Assembly (NCBI RefSeq): GCF_003660455.1
Contig: NZ_QZVR01000007.1
Location: 1-64,000, forward strand
DNA length: 64,000 nt
Origin: Nocardioides ferulae
GTDB taxonomy: Bacteria; Actinomycetota; Actinomycetes; Propionibacteriales; Nocardioidaceae
Reading direction: 5' to 3'
Position numbers and translations under genes: made by a program. The notes beneath the pieces are model-generated. The model ran no database searches and had not been told where the DNA came from. It saw only the letters and a list, made by a program, of their open reading frames with translations. Position 1 is the first letter of the stretch, and every line of letters begins with the position of its first letter. This document shows positions 35,262 to 44,731 of the stretch, one piece after another.

Positions 35262-36056
35262 ATGACCCACCCGACCAGCGCCCCCGAGACCCAGCGGCCC
35301 CGCACCCGCCAGCATCGCTCCGAGCTGACCGACCGCCTGCTGCGTGAGGCGGCCGACTGCACCGACGCCGACCGTCGCCGCGACCTGCTCGAGCAGGTGG
35401 TCGTCGCCAACCGGGGCGTCGCCGAGGCCGTCGCCGCCCGCTACCGCAGTCGGGGGTTGTCGCAGGACGACCTGAACCAGGTCGCCTACGAAGGGCTGAC
35501 CAAGGCCGTGCTCCGGTTCGACGCCGGCCTGCGCAACGACCTGCTGAGCTACGCCGTCCCCACCATCCGCGGGGAGCTCCAGCGCTACTTCCGCGACCAG
35601 GGTTGGACCATCCGCCCGCCCCGGCGCATCCAGGAGCTCCAGTGGCGAGCCGGCCAGGCCGTCGAGGGGCTCTCCCAGGAGCACGGGCGGGAGCCCACCC
35701 CCGCCGAGGTCGTCGCCGAGCTGGGCGTCAGCGCCGACGACTACGCCGAGGCGCTGGAGGCGTTCGGCTGCTTCACCCCAGCCTCGCTGGACCAGCCGGT
35801 CTCCCGCGGGGCCGTCACCACCGTCGCCGAACTGCTGCCCGAGGACGGTGACAGCGGTCTCGGCGCGAGCGAGGCGCGCGTGACGCTCGCCCCCGTCGTA
35901 CGCCGGCTCAGCGCGCGCGACCGGCGGATCCTCTACCTGCGGTTCTTCGAGGACCGCACCCAGGAGGAGATCGGCCGCGAGCTCGGGGTCACCCAGATGC
36001 AGGTCTCGCGCCTGCTCTCGCGCATCCTCACCCGGCTGCGTGACGAGATCGGCTGA
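35262..36056 (+). CDS. RNA polymerase sigma factor, SigB/SigF/SigG family
   Basis: A 264-residue group 3 sigma factor. Region 2 (about 40-110) includes GLSQDDLNQVAYEGLTKAV and the RFD -10 recognition helix, region 3 (about 125-190) includes PRRIQELQWRAG, and region 4 (about 205-262) ends in a helix-turn-helix (TQEEIGRELGVTQMQVSRLLSR). This family drives general stress genes through GTTT/GGGTA-type promoters. The ATG has a GGAGG site 6 bases upstream. No anti-sigma or antagonist gene is adjacent, unlike most relatives. Confidence 0.92.
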   Translation: MTHPTSAPETQRPRTRQHRSELTDRLLREAADCTDADRRRDLLEQVVVANRGVAEAVAARYRSRGLSQDDLNQVAYEGLTKAVLRFDAGLRNDLLSYAVPTIRGELQRYFRDQGWTIRPPRRIQELQWRAGQAVEGLSQEHGREPTPAEVVAELGVSADDYAEALEAFGCFTPASLDQPVSRGAVTTVAELLPEDGDSGLGASEARVTLAPVVRRLSARDRRILYLRFFEDRTQEEIGRELGVTQMQVSRLLSRILTRLRDEIG

Positions 36057-36069
36057 TCCCCCGCGGGCC

Positions 36070-36621
36070 TCACCCGTACGCCGCGGTGTACGCCGCGCGG
36101 GTCAGGAAGGCCAACTGCGCAGGCTTCGCCGAGAGCGGCACCACCGGTCCCAATCGCATGCCGATCCGGCGCACCAGCGCGACGGCCTTGTCGTTGCGCG
36201 CGTCGGGCTCGACCACGAGGCGCTGCACGGCAGGGTCGGCGAAAGCGGTGGCGAGCACGAACCGGAACACCGCCGCGGTCAGGCCGTGCCGGGGGGTGTC
36301 GGCCGGTGCGAGCATGAAGTGCAGTCCGAGGTCGCCGGGGAGCACCTCGTAGTGCTCACCGACCTCCTCGGCGGTGGGCTGGTAGTCCTGCAGCAGCGCC
36401 ACCGGCTCCTCGCCGAGGCGCACCAGCCAGGCGTGGTGGGTGGGCTGCTCGTCGATCCAGGTGTAGACGGCGTGCACCTCGTCGCGGCTGTGCTCCTGCA
36501 TCATCCAGAACCGGGCCCGCTCCTGCGCCACCCAGTGGTGCAGCAGGTCGGCGTCGCGGTCGGGGACGACCGGGTCGAGCCACAGCGGGCTGCCGTCGAA
36601 CTGGTGCGTCTGCCTGCTCAC
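36070..36621 (-). CDS. GNAT acetyltransferase, IucB/RhbD-like
   Basis: A 183-residue GNAT-fold protein of the siderophore acetyltransferase subgroup (IucB, RhbD, AlcB), recognised by FWMMQEHSRDEVHAVYTWI, GDLGLHFMLAP and EPDARNDKAVALVRRIGM. Relatives acetylate or acylate hydroxylysine-type amines in siderophore assembly. Here the GTG overlaps the stop of a penicillin-acylase-family gene (GTGA), so they are coupled. No siderophore synthetase is in the window, so its acceptor is unknown. Confidence 0.85.
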   Translation of the reverse strand: MSRQTHQFDGSPLWLDPVVPDRDADLLHHWVAQERARFWMMQEHSRDEVHAVYTWIDEQPTHHAWLVRLGEEPVALLQDYQPTAEEVGEHYEVLPGDLGLHFMLAPADTPRHGLTAAVFRFVLATAFADPAVQRLVVEPDARNDKAVALVRRIGMRLGPVVPLSAKPAQLAFLTRAAYTAAYG

Positions 36622-38735
36622 CGCTCCTCCTCGGTGAGCCGGTCCCAGTCGGTGACCAGCTCGATCAGCTCGCCTTCGGCCCAGGTGGCCGCCTGGTCGG
36701 CGTGGTGCGGGCTCCCCGGGTCACCGCTCGCGCCCGTCGGCACGACCCAGCCACCGGACTGCCGGTCGGCGAGGTCCCAGACGTAGCGGGCGACGGAGCC
36801 CCGGAAGCACTCGTCGCTCTGCCCCGGCAGCGATCCGGTGCAGCGCACGCACTCTCCGTCGCCCGACACCGGCAGCCGCGGCAGGTCCGGCGGTCTCAGG
36901 CCCAGGCCGCCGCCGAGCACCTCGAAGACGTGCACGGGCGTGGCCACGTGGGTCTCGCCCCAGGTGGCCGGATGCCCGGCGGCATCGTCGAGGGCGAGCG
37001 TCGCCAGCCGGGTCAGGTCGATGCCGAACGGCTCGCCGGCCGCCAGCAGCCGCGGCAGGGCGAGCGCGACGCGGCCGGTCAGGTCGAGCCACGGCGCGAA
37101 GAGCGGATCGTGTCCGGAGGCGGGGTCCGGCTCGGCCAGGGGCGCGAGCACCGGCTCCGCCGCGATCCTGCTGACCAGGGCCGAGCGCCAGGCGGCGAAG
37201 GCCGCGGCCCCGATCGAGGCCGCCTCCATCCGGCCGTCCCAGGCCAGCACCGCTCGCTGCACCTCGGTGCCTCCGGCCCCGGGCCGCAGGGTGCGCACGT
37301 ACTGCTGGATCCCCGGCACCGGCAGCAGCAGCGTGTCGTTGTGGAAGGCCTCGAAGTCGGCCGCGGTCAGCCCGGTGCGCCCCTCGAGGAGCTGGTGCAG
37401 GCGCCGGGCCCGCCAGGGCGCGGCGAAGACCGCGCCGACGGCGTCGCTCTCGGCTCCCCGGCGCTCGTTGGCCGTCACCACCTGACCGTCGGCGGGCACC
37501 TCGGTGCGGGGCAGCGGCTGCAGCCAGCCCGACCATGCCGACGCGGGGTCCTCCGCGCGGACGACGCCCTGCCGGTTCGCCTCGGCACGCACCGGCACCC
37601 GGCCGGCCAGCCGGTAGCGGACCGCCCCACCCGAGTCGGCCAGCAGCACGTTGTTGACCGGCTCGACCCAACGGTCGAGCGCGGCGTCGACGTCGTCGAC
37701 GCTGCGCGCCCGCAGCAGCGGCACCAGCGCGGCGAAGCCGAGGTCGCCCAGCACGTCGGAGGCGGTGCGGAGGCTGAGACCACCGCCCTCGTCGGGGCCG
37801 CCCTGGAACACCGGACCCCGGGCGGTGGTGACGATCTCGAGCGGCTCCGGGGAGGCACCGCGCACGGGCACCTGCTCGAGGCGCACCTCCGCCGGCTCCC
37901 AGCCCTCGGGTCCCAGCGCCTCGACGCCTCCCCCGGACCCGCCGCAGCGGCGCAAGGACTCGGCGTACACGTCCTGGTAGTCGGCCATCGCGTTGGTGAT
38001 CGCCCAGGCGACGGAGCCCTGGGACGCGCCCGTTCCGGTCACGGCGTGCGCGAAGTGCTGCACGCCGGGCACGCCGGCGAGGGCGAAGCCGGTCACGTCG
38101 AAGGTGTCGCCGGGGTCCTCGCTGGCCAGCCGCACCTGCAGGTAGACGCCGGGCTGCTCGATGACCCGGTGCGGGTCGCCGGCGACCAGGGGCAGCCCGG
38201 TGGCCGTCCGGCCACCCGCCACGGCCCACGCGTTGCTGCCGGCGGCCGAGGGCCACTCGTGGGAGAGCAGGTCCGCGTCCTGCCCGAGCACGGCCCGCGC
38301 CCGGTGCCGCCACAGCTTGCCGGGGAAGGCGCCGAAGAGCAGGTGCTGGGCGAGGAAGACCGCCAGCGGCGTCCACGGCTCCCAGGGCTGGGGAGCCGCG
38401 TCGAGCGCGACCAGCTCGGGCGGCACCGCGGACTCTGCGAGCCCGGCCCCGACCCCCTCGGCGTACGCCGCGACGAACGCCCGGCTCTCGTCGTCGAGGC
38501 AGGCGTGGGCGCGGTGTGCGATGCCGACCAGTCCGGCACGCCGGGCCAGTCGGTCCCAACCGAGCGCGGCGGGTCCGAACAGCTCGGCGGTGGTGCCGGT
38601 CGCCCGGCGGCGCAGGTGCTCCAGCTGCCAGGTGCGGTCACGCGCCGTGACCCGCCCCTGGCCGCGGGCGACGTCGAGGAGATCGCGGCCGCGCACGTGG
38701 GGGACGCCCCAGGCGTCGCGGTAGATCCGGGCCAT
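36618..38735 (-). CDS. penicillin acylase family protein (cytoplasmic type)
   Basis: A 705-residue Ntn hydrolase precursor. The new N-terminal nucleophile made by self-cleavage is Ser in SAAGSNAWAVAG (near residue 168), followed by PLVAGDPHR and later NNVLLADSGG. Unlike the pair at 49-54 kb it starts directly MARIYRDAWGVPHVRG with no signal peptide, so it may be cytosolic. The family cleaves amides: beta-lactams, acyl-homoserine lactones, lipopeptides or pyoverdine precursors. The ATG follows TAGGGT (38744-38749) by 8 bases, inside the end of the kinase gene. The coupled GNAT suggests an acylation/deacylation pair. Confidence 0.87.
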   Translation of the reverse strand: MARIYRDAWGVPHVRGRDLLDVARGQGRVTARDRTWQLEHLRRRATGTTAELFGPAALGWDRLARRAGLVGIAHRAHACLDDESRAFVAAYAEGVGAGLAESAVPPELVALDAAPQPWEPWTPLAVFLAQHLLFGAFPGKLWRHRARAVLGQDADLLSHEWPSAAGSNAWAVAGGRTATGLPLVAGDPHRVIEQPGVYLQVRLASEDPGDTFDVTGFALAGVPGVQHFAHAVTGTGASQGSVAWAITNAMADYQDVYAESLRRCGGSGGGVEALGPEGWEPAEVRLEQVPVRGASPEPLEIVTTARGPVFQGGPDEGGGLSLRTASDVLGDLGFAALVPLLRARSVDDVDAALDRWVEPVNNVLLADSGGAVRYRLAGRVPVRAEANRQGVVRAEDPASAWSGWLQPLPRTEVPADGQVVTANERRGAESDAVGAVFAAPWRARRLHQLLEGRTGLTAADFEAFHNDTLLLPVPGIQQYVRTLRPGAGGTEVQRAVLAWDGRMEAASIGAAAFAAWRSALVSRIAAEPVLAPLAEPDPASGHDPLFAPWLDLTGRVALALPRLLAAGEPFGIDLTRLATLALDDAAGHPATWGETHVATPVHVFEVLGGGLGLRPPDLPRLPVSGDGECVRCTGSLPGQSDECFRGSVARYVWDLADRQSGGWVVPTGASGDPGSPHHADQAATWAEGELIELVTDWDRLTEEER

Positions 38736-38746
38736 GTGAGGGGACC

Positions 38747-40924
38747 CTAACCTAGCGCCCAGTCCCGCTCGGGGGTCGCCTCCTCCGCGGACGATCCGGC
38801 CGTCGCGGGGTCCGCCGCCGCGTCCCCCGAGCGGGCGGTCGGGTCGGCGGTCGCGACGCCGCGCAGCGGCAGCCGCACCATGAAGGTGGTGCCGGCAGCC
38901 TCGGCGGAGCGGACGTCGACGGACCCTCCGTGCTGCTCCACGATCGCGGCCGCGATCGACAGCCCCAGCCCACTGCCCGGGATCGCGCCCTTCTGGGCGA
39001 GACTGGACCGGAAGAAGCGGGTGAACAGCTGCGACTGCTCCTCGGCGGGGATGCCGATGCCGGTGTCGCGGACGGTCAGCGTGGCCGTCTCGGGCTCGAC
39101 GTCGAGCTCGACGCTCACCGAGCCGCCGTCGGGGGTGAACTTGACGGCGTTGCCGAGCAGGTTGACCACCACCCGCTCCAGCATGTCGCGGTCCCCGTCG
39201 AAGGGCACCGGCGCGAGGGGAAGCCGCAGTCGCAGGCTCAGGTCACGGTCGGCCCAGGCCGGGGCCACCACGGCCCAGCCGGTGCGCACCGCCTCGGCCA
39301 GGTCGAGCCGGTCGGCGGCGATCCCGAGACCGTTCTCCTGCAGGCGCGAGAGCGTGAGCAGGTCGTCGATGAGCGACATCAGCCGGGTCCCGTTGGCCGC
39401 GACCTTGCGCACCGCCTGGCTCTGCGCCGCGGTGAGCTCGCCGAAGGCACCGTCCTCGAGCATCTCCAGGTAGCCGTGGATGCTGGTCAGTGGCGTCCGC
39501 AGCTCGTGGCTGACGCTGGAGACGAAGGCGTCCTTGACGGCGTCGACCTCGCGCAGCCGCTCGACCGCGTTCCGCTCCACCGCCAGCGCCTCCTCGAGGG
39601 CCCGCTGGGTGGCCATCTGCTCGGTGACGTCCTCGGAGGTGGACAGGTAGCCGACGACCGCCCCGTGGTCGTCGTGGAGCTTGCGCACCGTCACCGTGTG
39701 CATCCGCTCGGCGCCGTCCTTGCGGAGGAAGCCGAGCAGGGTGTCGCCGGCGTCGGCCTCGGTGAGCCGGTGCACGAGTTCGACCACGCTCGGCTGCCCG
39801 CGCCACGGGATGCCCAGCTCCCTGGCCTTCTCCTCGAGCTGCCGCTCGGTGTGGAAGTGCGTGGTCGGTCCGCCGAGCACCTCGTCGGCCCGCCAGCCCA
39901 GCAGCCGCTCCGCTCCGGGGTTGAACGTGGTGACCAGGCCGCGCTCGTCGGTGACGACGATCGCGACGCCGGTCGCGCCGTCGACGATGCGCCGCACCTT
40001 GTCGCGCTCCCCCGCCACGGCGCGGGAGGTGAGCTCCTGCAGTCCGACGGAGACCACCATCGGCACCACCATCAGCGCGCAGGTCATCGCGAACACGGCG
40101 AGCAGGATGCCGCGCGCCTCCACCGGCAGCTCGAAGACCTCGGGGGCAGCGGCGAAGGGGCCGCGGCCGGTGACGGTCATCGTCACCCCGAGCATGATCA
40201 TGAGCACCATCTGGCCCATGGCCACGCGTGGGCTGGCCCGCAGGGCTCCCCAGGTGAGCAGCGGGATCACCGCGAACACCAACGAGGGCACCTCGGCGGA
40301 CCAGAACGCCAGGGGCGTCGCCACCGCGACCACCGCCCACTGCGCGACCTGCTCGGCGCGTCCGGCCAGCGGCTCGTGCTCGGCGAGCAGCACCACCAGC
40401 GGCAGCAGGACCAACTGGGAGGCCGCGTGCGCGGTGAGCATCGAGATGCCCACCAGCGCCGGACTGCCGAAGCCGGTGAGCGCCGAGGTCGCCATCCCGC
40501 CCGCGGCGCCCAGCCCCGCTCCACCGACCGCGACGCCGAGCAGCGTGTGCAGGTCGCGGTTCTCCTGCAGCGTCGGCCGCTCGTCCCGTCCGCGGGTCAG
40601 GATCCACCAGACGAGCGCGGTCTCGGCGGTGATGCTCAACCCGTAGCCGAGTGCCACCTCGAAGGGCCGGTAGACGTCGATGGTGCTGACCGCGACCGTG
40701 AGGACCAGCGGCAGCAGCGCCAGAGCCCACCGTCTCCCACACAGGACGAGCATCGAGGAGGCCAGGCCCATGGGCCACGCCCCGAGCCCCTGGCCGCGTT
40801 CGGGCGCGGTCTGACCGCCCGCGACCGCGATCAGGGTGATCCCCGCGAGCAGCGCGCCCACCGCCACCGCCCGAGTTCCCGGCGCACGGGCTCGGTCTCT
40901 CAGGGAGGCGGAGCCATGCCTCAT
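38747..40924 (-). CDS. MASE1-PAS sensor histidine kinase
   Basis: A 725-residue membrane kinase. Residues ~15-300 carry eight or so hydrophobic helices in a MASE1-like sensor, a PAS domain follows (about 320-450: GLVTTFNPGAERLLGW), then a HisKA box (FVSSVSHELRTPLTSIHGYLE, with the phospho-acceptor His) and a HATPase domain with N, G1 and G2 boxes (NLLGNAVKFTPDG, DTGIGIPAE, GSGLGLSIA). A downstream ATG with a GGGG site was chosen over one 11 codons earlier. No response regulator is adjacent; the orphan NarL-type regulator 17 kb away is a possible but unproven partner. Confidence 0.9.
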   Translation of the reverse strand: MRHGSASLRDRARAPGTRAVAVGALLAGITLIAVAGGQTAPERGQGLGAWPMGLASSMLVLCGRRWALALLPLVLTVAVSTIDVYRPFEVALGYGLSITAETALVWWILTRGRDERPTLQENRDLHTLLGVAVGGAGLGAAGGMATSALTGFGSPALVGISMLTAHAASQLVLLPLVVLLAEHEPLAGRAEQVAQWAVVAVATPLAFWSAEVPSLVFAVIPLLTWGALRASPRVAMGQMVLMIMLGVTMTVTGRGPFAAAPEVFELPVEARGILLAVFAMTCALMVVPMVVSVGLQELTSRAVAGERDKVRRIVDGATGVAIVVTDERGLVTTFNPGAERLLGWRADEVLGGPTTHFHTERQLEEKARELGIPWRGQPSVVELVHRLTEADAGDTLLGFLRKDGAERMHTVTVRKLHDDHGAVVGYLSTSEDVTEQMATQRALEEALAVERNAVERLREVDAVKDAFVSSVSHELRTPLTSIHGYLEMLEDGAFGELTAAQSQAVRKVAANGTRLMSLIDDLLTLSRLQENGLGIAADRLDLAEAVRTGWAVVAPAWADRDLSLRLRLPLAPVPFDGDRDMLERVVVNLLGNAVKFTPDGGSVSVELDVEPETATLTVRDTGIGIPAEEQSQLFTRFFRSSLAQKGAIPGSGLGLSIAAAIVEQHGGSVDVRSAEAAGTTFMVRLPLRGVATADPTARSGDAAADPATAGSSAEEATPERDWALG

Positions 40925-41033
40925 GGAGACCCCATCGGCACACCCCCGGCGTGGCATTAGCCGGACCCGCCCGCGACCCTGCTGCTATGGGTGGAGCACC
41001 GGGGCGGCTGGGTCGATGGCCTAGGTTGACCGG

Positions 41034-42626
41034 ATGAGCACGAGCACGCACCAGGGTCAGCTGACGCGCGGTGAGTACGACGTGGTGGTGGTCGGGGCCG
41101 GGCACAACGGCCTGACCGCCGCGGCCTACCTGGCCCGGGCGGGACTGTCGGTGGCGGTCCTCGAGCGGCTGGACCGGGTCGGCGGGGCGGCGGTGTCGGC
41201 GCCGGCGTTCGCGGGCCACGACACCCGTCTCTCCCGCTACTCCTACCTGGTCTCGCTGATGCCGCAGCGCCTCGTCGAGGAGCTGGAGCTCGACGTCCGG
41301 CTGACCTCGCGCACCACGGCCTCCTACACGCCGTACCTGCGCGACGGCGTCGCCGGCGGCCTGCTGGTCGAGCGCCCCGAGGGCGAGGCCACCCGCGCGT
41401 CGTTCCGGGCACTCACCGGCGGCGACGAGGAGTACGCCGCGTGGCAGCGGTTCTACGCCGACGTCGGCGAGCTGGCCCAGGTGGTGGCGCCCACGCTGAT
41501 GGAGCCGCTGCCGCTGGAGCGCGACCTGCGCGCGAAGGTCGACGCCGAGCTGTGGCGCGACCTGGTGGAGCGTCCGCTGGGCGAGGCGGTCGAGCGGCGC
41601 TTCCGCGACGACCTGGTGCGCGGTGTGGTGGCGACCGACGCACTGATCGGCACGTTCGCCTCGCTGCACGAGCCGTCACTGGCCCAGAACCGGTGCTTCC
41701 TCTATCACCTGGTCGGCAACGGAACCGGTGAGTGGCGGGTGCCGGTGGGCGGCATGGGCGCGGTCACCGACGCGCTGGCCCGCGCGGCCACCGCGGCAGG
41801 GGCCGAGATCCGCACCTCGGCCGGGGTGAGTGCGATCCGCGACAGCGGCGACGGAGCCGAGGTCACCTGGCACGACGGCGACGCCGCACACACGGTGCGG
41901 GGGCGGTTCGTGCTCGCCAACGTCGCCCCCTGGGTGCTCGGCATCCTGCTCGGCGAGCCCGAGGAGCCGGAGACCAAGCCGGCCGGATCCCAGCTGAAGA
42001 TCAACTTCCTGCTCGACCGGCTGCCGCGGCTGCGCTCCGGGGTCGACCCGGCGGTGGCCTTCGCCGGCACCCTGCACCTGGCCGAGGAGTACTCCCGGCT
42101 CGAGACCGCCTACGCCGAGGCGGCCGCCGGGCAGGTGCCCTCGGTGCTGCCCGGCGAGGTCTACTGCCACTCGCTGAGCGACCCGAGCATCCTGGGCTCG
42201 GAGTCCCCCGGCACCCACACGCTGACCTACTTCGGGCTGCATACCCCGGCTGCGTTGTTCGAGTCCGACCCGGCGGGCAGCAAGGCACTCGCGGTCTCGC
42301 GGGCCATCGCCGCGCTCAACGAGCACCTCGAGGAGCCGCTCGAGTCGTGCCTGGCCCGCGACTCCCACGGGAACCCGTGCCTGGAGGCGAAGACGCCCCA
42401 GGATGTGGAGGCAGACCTGGCGATGCCGGGCGGGCACATCTTCCACGGCGATCTCGACTGGCCGTGGGCGCCCAACCGCAGCCGGCTCGAGACCCCCGCC
42501 CAGCAATGGGGCGTGCAGACCCACGTGCCGTCGGTGCTGCTGTGCGGCTCCGGCGCCCGCCGGGGTGGCGCCGTCTCCGGTCTGGGCGGACACAACGCCG
42601 CGCAGGCGGTGCTCGCCTCGCTGTGA
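41034..42626 (+). CDS. NAD(P)/FAD-dependent oxidoreductase, phytoene desaturase/PYROXD2-like
   Basis: A 530-residue flavoprotein with the FAD-binding motif VVVGAGHNGLTAAAYLARAG at residues ~18-37 and a C-terminal FAD segment (VLLCGSGARRGGAVSGLGGHNAA). The fold is that of carotenoid desaturases, but the GHNGL and GGHNAA motifs mark the PYROXD2 group, whose substrates are unknown. No carotenoid gene is near. A TAGGTT -10 (41022-41027) lies 6 bases before the ATG, so it is probably leaderless. Confidence 0.88.
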   Translation: MSTSTHQGQLTRGEYDVVVVGAGHNGLTAAAYLARAGLSVAVLERLDRVGGAAVSAPAFAGHDTRLSRYSYLVSLMPQRLVEELELDVRLTSRTTASYTPYLRDGVAGGLLVERPEGEATRASFRALTGGDEEYAAWQRFYADVGELAQVVAPTLMEPLPLERDLRAKVDAELWRDLVERPLGEAVERRFRDDLVRGVVATDALIGTFASLHEPSLAQNRCFLYHLVGNGTGEWRVPVGGMGAVTDALARAATAAGAEIRTSAGVSAIRDSGDGAEVTWHDGDAAHTVRGRFVLANVAPWVLGILLGEPEEPETKPAGSQLKINFLLDRLPRLRSGVDPAVAFAGTLHLAEEYSRLETAYAEAAAGQVPSVLPGEVYCHSLSDPSILGSESPGTHTLTYFGLHTPAALFESDPAGSKALAVSRAIAALNEHLEEPLESCLARDSHGNPCLEAKTPQDVEADLAMPGGHIFHGDLDWPWAPNRSRLETPAQQWGVQTHVPSVLLCGSGARRGGAVSGLGGHNAAQAVLASL

Positions 42627-42630
42627 CGGC

Positions 42631-42703
42631 GCCGGTGGCCGAGCCCCAGCGCCGGTGGCCGAGCCCCAGCGCCGGTGGCCGAGCCCCAGCGCCGGTGGTC
42701 GAG
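42631..42703. repeat. 20-bp tandem repeat ending in a REP-like element
   Basis: Three exact 20-bp copies of GCCGGTGGCCGAGCCCCAGC start 5 bp after the oxidoreductase stop, and a fourth copy merges into GGTGGTCGAGCTTGCCGAGA, the same dispersed element seen near 49.2-49.5 kb. The array looks like local amplification of one arm of that element. Confidence 0.85.
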
Positions 42704-42769
42704 CTTGCCGAGACCGGCCCGATTTTCGCGCCCGGTCACTCGCGTGTAGTCTTGGCGTCGCTTCGGCAC

Positions 42770-42845
<76 letters not shown>

Positions 42846-42848
42846 CAC

Positions 42849-42885
42849 AAGGCCCCTGACCAGCGGAAACGCGGTCAGGGGCCTT
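42849..42885 (+). terminator. terminator after tRNA-Lys
   Basis: A 13-bp stem, AAGGCCCCTGACC with GGTCAGGGGCCTT, is extended by an inner GCG-GAAA-CGC tetraloop. It starts 4 bases after the tRNA. Confidence 0.88.
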
Positions 42886-42999
42886 CGTCGTTCGGGGCCG
42901 CGCGAAGTCGGAGCCTTCTGCCGGGGTTAGCCGGCGCGTCCCGGGGTATTGCCTCAATGCGACCACGGGGGGCGGTCGACCGACGAGCAGGAGGCAACC

Positions 43000-44592
43000 G
43001 TGAGCACGAGCACCCACTCCCCCGGGCACCACGACCCGCACGCCCACGAGGCGAAACGACGTGGAGCCTTCTCCTCCCGCCGGGTGTTCATCCTGGCCGC
43101 GATCGGCTCGGCGGTGGGGCTGGGCAACATCTGGCGGTTCCCCTACGTCGCCTACGAGAACGGTGGCGGGGCGTTCATCGTCCCCTACCTCGTGGCCCTG
43201 CTCTGCGCCGGAATGCCGTTCCTGCTGCTCGACTACGCGATGGGGCACAAGCATCGCGGGTCGGCCCCGCTGTCGTTCGCCCGTCAGGCCCGCGGGAGCG
43301 AGCCACTCGGCTGGTGGCAGGTCGGCATCTGCTTCATGATCGCGATCTACTACGCCGCGATCATCGCCTACGCACTGCGCTACACGCTGTTCTCGGTCGA
43401 CCAGGCGTGGGGCAGCAAGCCGGACGCATTCTTCTTCGAGGAGTTCCTCCAGGTCAGCGACCCCGGCGTCACCGCTGACGTCGTCGCCGGCGTGCTGGTG
43501 CCGCTGATCATCGTGTGGGCCGCGGTCCTCCTGATCATGGCGCTCGGCGTGCAGAAGGGCATCGGCGCCACGGCGGTGGTCTTCATCCCACTGCTGGTGA
43601 TCGCGTTCGGCGCCCTCGTGGTGCGCTCGCTCTTCCTGCCGGGCGCCGGCGAGGGGCTCGACGCGCTGTTCACCCCGGACTGGTCGGCCCTCCTCGACGC
43701 CAACGTGTGGGCCGCGGCCCTGGGCCAGATCTTCTTCTCGCTCTCGGTGGGCTTCGGCATCATGATCACCTACGCCTCCTACGTCGGGCGCAAGACCGAC
43801 ATGACCGGCTCCGGCTTCGTGGTCGGCTTCGCCAACTCCGGCTTCGAGCTGCTCGCCGGCATCGGGGTCTTCGCCGCGCTCGGGTTCATGGCCCAGGCCA
43901 GCGGCAAGGCGGTGGAGGACGTCGTCGCGAACGGCATCGGGCTGGCGTTCGTGGCGTTCCCGGCGATCATCAGCGAGGCACCGGGCGGCGCGTTCATCGG
44001 CGTGCTGTTCTTCGGCTCCCTCGTCATCGCCGGGCTCACCTCCCTGGTCAGCGTGATCGAGGTGGTCATCTCGGCGGTCCGCGACAAGTTCGAGCTCTCC
44101 CGCCAGGTCGCCGTCGCCGTCGTCGGCGTCCCCGCGGCGCTGCTGAGCCTGGTGCTGTTCTCGACCACGAGCGGCCTGCACGTGCTCGACATCGTCGACA
44201 ACTTCATCAACCGGTTCGGCATCCTGCTGGTCGCCGTGGTCGCGATGGTGATCCTGGCCTGGCTCCTGCGCGCGCTGCCCGGGCTCGCCGAGCACCTCAA
44301 CCACCACGGCTCGATCCGGCTGGGCCTCCCGTGGTACGTCCTCGTCGGCTTCGTGGCACCGGTCGGCCTCGCCCTGGTGCTGGTGAAGGACTTCATCGAC
44401 ACCGTCGCCGACGGCTACGGCACGTACCCCTCCTGGATGCAGTTCACGTTCGGCTGGGGGGCCGCGGGTCTGGTGATCGTCTTCGCGGTGGTTGCGACAC
44501 TGGTTCCCTGGCACCGCAGCGTCTCGCTCGCACCGGGAGGCGAGAGCCCGCCCGGGGCTCGGGTCCGCGACCGAGAGGAGGAGTCGCGATGA
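43000..44592 (+). CDS. sodium-dependent NSS family amino acid transporter (MetP-like)
   Basis: A 530-residue transporter of the neurotransmitter:sodium symporter family with about 12 helices and the LeuT-type fold. The TM1 sodium/substrate site reads AIGSAVGLGNIWRFPYVAYENGGGAF, diagnostic of the family. A His-rich cytoplasmic N-terminus precedes it. The next gene encodes the short subunit seen with MetP of Corynebacterium, so methionine or alanine import is likely. The GTG has an AGGAGG site. A GGGTAT (42944-42949) upstream could be a SigB-type -10. Confidence 0.92.
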   Translation: MSTSTHSPGHHDPHAHEAKRRGAFSSRRVFILAAIGSAVGLGNIWRFPYVAYENGGGAFIVPYLVALLCAGMPFLLLDYAMGHKHRGSAPLSFARQARGSEPLGWWQVGICFMIAIYYAAIIAYALRYTLFSVDQAWGSKPDAFFFEEFLQVSDPGVTADVVAGVLVPLIIVWAAVLLIMALGVQKGIGATAVVFIPLLVIAFGALVVRSLFLPGAGEGLDALFTPDWSALLDANVWAAALGQIFFSLSVGFGIMITYASYVGRKTDMTGSGFVVGFANSGFELLAGIGVFAALGFMAQASGKAVEDVVANGIGLAFVAFPAIISEAPGGAFIGVLFFGSLVIAGLTSLVSVIEVVISAVRDKFELSRQVAVAVVGVPAALLSLVLFSTTSGLHVLDIVDNFINRFGILLVAVVAMVILAWLLRALPGLAEHLNHHGSIRLGLPWYVLVGFVAPVGLALVLVKDFIDTVADGYGTYPSWMQFTFGWGAAGLVIVFAVVATLVPWHRSVSLAPGGESPPGARVRDREEESR

Positions 44593-44720
44593 GCATGGAG
44601 GCCGTGGTGATGATGGTGGTCGCGATGATGGTCATCTGGGGTGGGCTGGTCGGCGCCATCGCCAACCTCTGGCGAGATGACCCCTCCACCTTCGAGGACG
44701 ACGCCGCCAACGGGTCGTAG
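44589..44720 (+). CDS. methionine/alanine import NSS transporter small subunit (MetS-like)
   Basis: A 43-residue microprotein with one membrane helix (VVMMVVAMMVIWGGLVGAI) and an acidic tail (DDPSTFEDDAANGS). The ATG overlaps the transporter stop as ATGA. In Corynebacterium the matching MetS is needed for MetP to work, so the pair probably forms one transporter. Confidence 0.88.
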   Translation: MSMEAVVMMVVAMMVIWGGLVGAIANLWRDDPSTFEDDAANGS

Positions 44721-44731
44721 CCGACCGCAGC

